NCBI GenBank assembly: GCA_031552845.1
Contig: JAVBMC010000046.1
Coordinates: forward strand, 4,557 to 68,556
Length of the DNA stretch: 64,000 nt
Direction of reading: 5' to 3'
Source: JAVBMC01 sp031552845
GTDB taxonomy: Bacteria > Verrucomicrobiota > Kiritimatiellia > RFP12 > DVOR01
Part shown: one piece after another, positions 60,570-64,000 of the stretch
Layout: every line of letters starts with the position of its first letter
Position numbering within the stretch: position 1 is the stretch's first letter
Program-made: the position numbers and the translations under genes
Notes under the pieces: generated by a model
Seen by the model: only the letters and a program-made list of their open reading frames with translations
The model's database searches: none
Told to the model about the DNA's origin: nothing

Positions 60570-61781
60570 ATGAAGTGGGTGCAGGAGGCGGGCGAGGGAC
60601 GGTTGGCTGTAAAATCGTGGTGCGCGGAGTTGGAGCCGCAGACGATGGAGCAGGTGGATGAGCTGGCGCGGCATCCGGCGTTGTGCGGGCATGTGGCGCT
60701 GATGCCGGACTGTCACTTAGGTAAGGGCATGCCGATTGGCGGGGTGGTCGCTGCACGCAATGCGGTGATTCCATCCGCAGTGGGGGTGGATATCGGCTGT
60801 GGAATGGTGGCTGTGGAAACAGATTTGCCGGTGGAGCGTCTGGCGGAGCTGTCGGTGCGGCGGGCATTGCAGAATCGATTGAAGGAGCGGATTCCGGTGG
60901 GCGAGGGGCATGCGCATTCGGAGGAGCAGACGTGGGAGGGGTTTGAGCGGTATTTGGATTGCGATGAGGAGGTGCCGCAGGGTTTTCCGAGCCGGTTGGA
61001 TCGGCGGAACTTGGGGACGCTTGGCGGCGGGAACCATTTTGTGGAGCTGCAGCAATCGGAGGCCGGATTTGTGTGGCTGATGATTCACTCGGGCAGCCGT
61101 AATCTCGGGCAGCGCGTGGAGGACTATTATGCGCGGTTGGCGCGGAAGTTGAATGAACAGATGGGCGTACAGCTGCCGGGGCAGTCGTTGGCGTTCCTGC
61201 CGTTGGACGAGCCGGCGGGGCAGGACTATTTGCGGGATATGGAGTTTGCGCTGGCGTATGCGCTCGAGAACCGGTGGCGGATGATGATGGCGTTTAAGGA
61301 GACGCTGCTCGAGTTTGCGCCGGAGGCGAAGTTTGTGCAGGAGACGAACATCCACCACAACTATGCCGCGAAGGAGATTCACTTTGGCGAAGAGGTTGTG
61401 GTACACCGCAAAGGTGCGACGAGCGCACGGCTCGGCGAGGTGGGGATTATTCCGGGATCGATGGGTACGCCGAGTTATATCGTCAGGGGCTTGGGCAATC
61501 CCGAGTCGTATCAATCCTGTTCACACGGAGCGGGGCGGGTGATGAGCCGGACGCAGGCGTGCCAGCAGCTGACTGTCGAAGCGTGCGATGCAGCGCTGGA
61601 AGGAGTCGTGTATGAACGCTGGAGCAAGTATAAAGGATTCGGCCGCAGCGCCAAGCGCGGCCTGCTTGATTTGTCCGAAGCCCCCCAAGCGTATAAAGAC
61701 ATCGAAGACGTCATTGCCTCCGAACTCGACCTCATCGAACCCCTCGTCAAGTTACGCCCCTTGGCCGTTTTAAAAGGTTGA
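60570..61781 (+). CDS. rtcB: RNA-splicing ligase RtcB
   Basis: 403 residues, typical bacterial length. It joins RNA 3'-phosphate or 2',3'-cyclic phosphate ends to 5'-OH ends using GTP and Mn. Motifs are in place: MPDCHLGKGMPIGG, GVDIGCGM (metal Cys), GTLGGGNHF, MIHSGSRNLG and SYQSCSHGAGRVMSR, the last with the guanylylated His. ATG 60570 is 20 bp after the GH2 stop, with GAGG about 8-10 nt upstream. Usual RtcB partners (archease, rtcA, rtcR) are absent. Cotranscription with a glycosidase is odd. Confidence 0.93.
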   Translation: MKWVQEAGEGRLAVKSWCAELEPQTMEQVDELARHPALCGHVALMPDCHLGKGMPIGGVVAARNAVIPSAVGVDIGCGMVAVETDLPVERLAELSVRRALQNRLKERIPVGEGHAHSEEQTWEGFERYLDCDEEVPQGFPSRLDRRNLGTLGGGNHFVELQQSEAGFVWLMIHSGSRNLGQRVEDYYARLARKLNEQMGVQLPGQSLAFLPLDEPAGQDYLRDMEFALAYALENRWRMMMAFKETLLEFAPEAKFVQETNIHHNYAAKEIHFGEEVVVHRKGATSARLGEVGIIPGSMGTPSYIVRGLGNPESYQSCSHGAGRVMSRTQACQQLTVEACDAALEGVVYERWSKYKGFGRSAKRGLLDLSEAPQAYKDIEDVIASELDLIEPLVKLRPLAVLKG

Positions 61782-61782
61782 G

Positions 61783-61860
61783 GCAGGTAGGGCGATGCTC
61801 GCCGAGTGCGCCGTTGCGGGAAAAACTCACGCGGAGACGCGGAGGCGCGGAAAGAAACCG
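61783..61860. repeat. Dispersed repeat with ACGCGGAGACGCGG arm
   Basis: GGTAGGGCGATGCTCGCCGA matches near 14437, and CTCACGCGGAGACGCGGAGG (61826-61845) matches the left arm of the 12642 element. A right arm in inverse orientation is not seen, so it looks like half of that element. Confidence 0.6.
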
Positions 61861-62288
61861 ACACGATTGTTGGGTAGGACTATGAAGGTGCCTGTGGCAC
61901 CTTTATGCTTGCAATGCTCCCTCAAAAAAAGTATCATCAAAGCCAGTACAGGTGACTCTTATAAACCTGTCCGTTCTTTTCCATCAACGTCCGGTGCCAC
62001 CAGCCGAACGTATATAAGTAAGCACACCTGCTTATTACAGCTTCAACCGAAATCGCCAGTTTCAAAATCAGAGCTGAATAGGAAGGTGCGCTGCGTGTCT
62101 CTACACGTGGCGTACTCTCTTGTTGTATTCTGGTTTAGGTGTCTGGCGATACCTCGGTTGAGATATGACTTAGGGGGTACGCCTTTTTATTGCCTTGGGC
62201 ACGCTCCTTCACAACAACATAGGCAAGCGAAGGAGTCGAGTATGCCAAACGTCTGCAAGCACACGCTTTGCTCCTGCAAAGATTCTAC
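61861..62288. other. Intergenic region with hairpins, no supported gene
   Basis: It contains a GAAGGTGCC/GGCACCTT hairpin (61884-61903). A TTGAGATATGACTTAGG region (62157 onward) leads to AAGGAGTCGAG before an ATG at 62241. A 17-codon frame from that ATG stops at 62291 and reads CKHTLCSCKDST near its end. It overlaps the next start codon, so it might be a leader peptide. Longer frames here read through repeats. Confidence 0.4.
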
Positions 62289-63044
62289 ATGAACCGTGTA
62301 AATGTGATCTGCCTCAAGTGGGGCACGTTGTATTCCTCCGATTACGTCAACCGCCTCTATGCCGGAGTGAAGAAGCATTTGAGCCGCCCCTTTCGTTTTG
62401 TCTGTGTGACGGACGATGCACAGGGAATCACTGCGGAAGTTGAGTGCGTGCCATTGCCACCCGATCCCGGCATGGCGCGTTCGTGGCCAAATACGTTCGT
62501 TAAACTCCTGCTCTTCAAAGACGGCTTTGCCGGACTGCAAGGCACAACCTTGTTTTTAGATTTAGACGTTGTCATCACAGATTCCATAGATTGTTTCTTT
62601 GATTTCTGGCCGGGACGCCACTGCATGATTCACAACTGGGTCGAGTGGCACAAACAGATATTCCGCAAGCGTGAAGCCATCGGCAACTCATCCGTCTTTC
62701 GATTTGAGGCAGGGAAGTCAAACTACGTCTACGAAAAATTCATAGAAGAAAAAGACTGCCCCGACTGCGCCCACAAATTCACAGGTAACTCTCAACGCTT
62801 CCAAACCTACGCCTGCCGAGACACCACCTGGTGGCCGGACGAATGGCGCAACAACAAAGAACTCTTCAAACCGGAATATGACGAAGACATCGTCTGGTGG
62901 CCGGAGCAATGGGTACGCAGCTTCAAACTCCACTGCGTTCCAGTATTCCCCCTCAACCTCATCTGCCAACCCCGCCTCCCATCCGGCTGCCGCATCCTCA
63001 CCCTCCACGGACATCCCAACCCCGATCAAGCCATCACCGGCTAG
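62289..63044 (+). CDS. GT-A-fold glycosyltransferase-like protein
   Basis: 251 residues. The N-terminus fits a nucleotide-sugar-binding fold (VNVICLKWGTLYSSDYVNRL, FRFVCVTDDAQG), and the metal motif is FLDLDVVITDSID at about residue 95. WPNTFVKLLLFKD and LHGHPNPDQA are similar to GT8-like or capsule-type transferases. Acceptor and donor are unknown. The start at 62289 has no good SD. It overlaps the end of the short frame from 62241, so coupling is possible. No other polysaccharide gene is next to it. Confidence 0.65.
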   Translation: MNRVNVICLKWGTLYSSDYVNRLYAGVKKHLSRPFRFVCVTDDAQGITAEVECVPLPPDPGMARSWPNTFVKLLLFKDGFAGLQGTTLFLDLDVVITDSIDCFFDFWPGRHCMIHNWVEWHKQIFRKREAIGNSSVFRFEAGKSNYVYEKFIEEKDCPDCAHKFTGNSQRFQTYACRDTTWWPDEWRNNKELFKPEYDEDIVWWPEQWVRSFKLHCVPVFPLNLICQPRLPSGCRILTLHGHPNPDQAITG

Positions 63045-63193
63045 CGTGCCAAACTCCACCACTTCACTCACCTCGCACCTTGGATTAACGACCACTGGCA
63101 AACGTCTCCAAGCAGCTGAGGCAAAGCTCAGCACTGGGTCTATGTGTATCCAGCACTTATATCGCTGTTAGGCTATTGATTTGAAGTCCGGGC

Positions 63194-63222
63194 TTGCTAT
63201 CTCTATTTTTGAATGATAAACT
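63194..63222 (+). promoter_or_regulatory. Promoter of the last gene
   Basis: TTGCTA (63194-63199), 17 bases, TAAACT (63217-63222), about 40 bp before the ATG. Confidence 0.6.
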
Positions 63223-63262
63223 ATATGCAGGGTTTGTAAGGAGTCCTACCGGAAGGTTGTTG

Positions 63263-64000
63263 ATGTTGCTTTGGTATATTCTTTTTCTGGGTGCGTATTT
63301 ATTACTGCTGTTGCCGGATATAACTATCTGCTCCCGGTATTTGCGTGAAACGGTGAAGCGTTCGTCTTGGGTTAGGATTGTATTGGCGGTGACAGCGCTT
63401 TCATATTTTACCATCTGTGCGCAGAAGCAGGGGACGTTTGGGTCGAGGGAATCGTTGTCGGCATTGATTGAGCGGGTGATGTCGGGAGAGAGCGAAGAGG
63501 AGTTGTTACGGCGGGAGCCGTCGGCTGAGGAGAAGATCAGCGGAGCGTTGTTGGCTAAGGTGAGCGGGCTGAGTGGTTTTATGGCGCGTCCGGAGGAACC
63601 GACAGCTGTGTTGACGTTTGATAGTACGAATAGCTGGAACTCGCAAAAGCTGGCGTTGCCGTTTAGGATGCTGGTGGGGACGAATTATTATTCCAACGTG
63701 TGGGTCTCAGCCTATGGGGTATTGGGGTTTGATGCACCGCAGGGGGAGCCGGTGCATCCGACGGTATTACAGATTGATGGGAATGGCGCTTTACGGAAGT
63801 GGCCATTGCCGAAGAGTAAGTTGTCGGTGTCGTACGAGTTGCCGAGCGCGAAGAACCTTGATGCTGTAATGCTGGCGCCGTTATGGGGATATCATTCGTT
63901 CGGCGAGGAGAGCAAGGTGTGGTTGCATGACCTGACGAACTCATGCGTGATTACCTATGAGAATATTTACATCAATAACGCCGAGACGCCGACGAGCTTT
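63263..64000 (+). CDS. Membrane-anchored protein, 3' end outside the window
   Basis: The frame is open for 246 codons to the end of the window. ATG 63263 has GGAAGG 6 nt upstream. The first 55 residues hold two hydrophobic segments (LLWYILFLGAYLLLLLP and IVLAVTALSYFTICA). A hydrophilic stretch and then beta-type sequence follow (TNYYSNVWVSAYGVLGFDAP, KLSVSYELPSAKNLDAVMLA, TYENIYINNAETPTSF). The DUF2341/LamG-type proteins of the window show similar alternation, but I cannot assign a family. Confidence 0.6.
   Translation, partial: MLLWYILFLGAYLLLLLPDITICSRYLRETVKRSSWVRIVLAVTALSYFTICAQKQGTFGSRESLSALIERVMSGESEEELLRREPSAEEKISGALLAKVSGLSGFMARPEEPTAVLTFDSTNSWNSQKLALPFRMLVGTNYYSNVWVSAYGVLGFDAPQGEPVHPTVLQIDGNGALRKWPLPKSKLSVSYELPSAKNLDAVMLAPLWGYHSFGEESKVWLHDLTNSCVITYENIYINNAETPTSF

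Noticed and set aside
61795..62292. 165-codon open frame after rtcB
   Set aside because: It runs through dispersed repeats, lacks an SD site and has no protein-like composition.

Overview
The window looks like chromosomal DNA of a Gram-negative bacterium of the PVC group, most likely the Kiritimatiellota/Lentisphaerota side. This is inference. It rests on the many very large secreted beta-rich proteins (DUF2341, LamG, autotransporter-type strand repeats, thrombospondin type 3 repeats, RHS), a DUF4838 glycosidase-like protein, two HU-like proteins with an Ig-like (DUF4469-type) tail, and GC-rich genes with clear Shine-Dalgarno (SD) sites and sigma70-like promoters. No rRNA, tRNA, CRISPR array, transposase or phage gene was found.

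Layout. 1-10.1 kb: a carbohydrate-related secreted cluster. A DUF2341/LamG/strand-repeat protein is followed by a GntR-headed, LacI-type regulator with a palindromic site over its own promoter, then a second strand-repeat protein and a DUF4838 protein. 10.1-14.7 kb: a TPR protein on the minus strand, a 200-bp inverted-repeat element, and HU-like gene A with a long conserved leader and a 22-bp-period array downstream. 14.7-27.6 kb: one operon of secreted proteins (beta-helix-like, two LamG, one TSP3, a 2029-residue RHS protein) ending in a small AT-rich membrane protein that may be an immunity protein. 27.8-36.9 kb: housekeeping genes nusA-infB-rbfA, then mscS-like, ilvD, an SBF-type transporter and a secreted protein. 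37.1-40 kb: a membrane-anchored helical protein, HU-like gene B with the same leader as gene A, and another 22-bp-period array. 40-50.9 kb: a secreted protein behind a long leader, a SurA-like lipoprotein chaperone and two giant exported proteins with thioredoxin-like CxxC heads. 50.9-57.5 kb (minus strand): purL, a small anchored helical protein, and two Sel1-type proteins. 57.7-64 kb: a GH2 glycosidase, rtcB, a GT-A glycosyltransferase-like protein and an unfinished membrane-anchored protein.

Most unusual observation. The two HU-like genes are diverged in protein sequence. Yet they share nearly the same promoter and a 5' leader of about 240-275 nt containing 47 consecutive identical bases, a GAGU-capped hairpin whose stem changes by compensatory pairs, and a possible GCCGCC/GGCGGC pseudoknot with identical 18-nt spacing to the start codon. 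Each gene is also followed by a short array whose units repeat at exactly 22 bp. A third array, with a 23-bp period, lies near purL. A regulatory RNA plus phased DNA sites tied to HU-like proteins is the best candidate here for an undescribed system.

Limits: all similarity calls were made by eye from sequence motifs. No database search or folding program was run. Domain boundaries are approximate.
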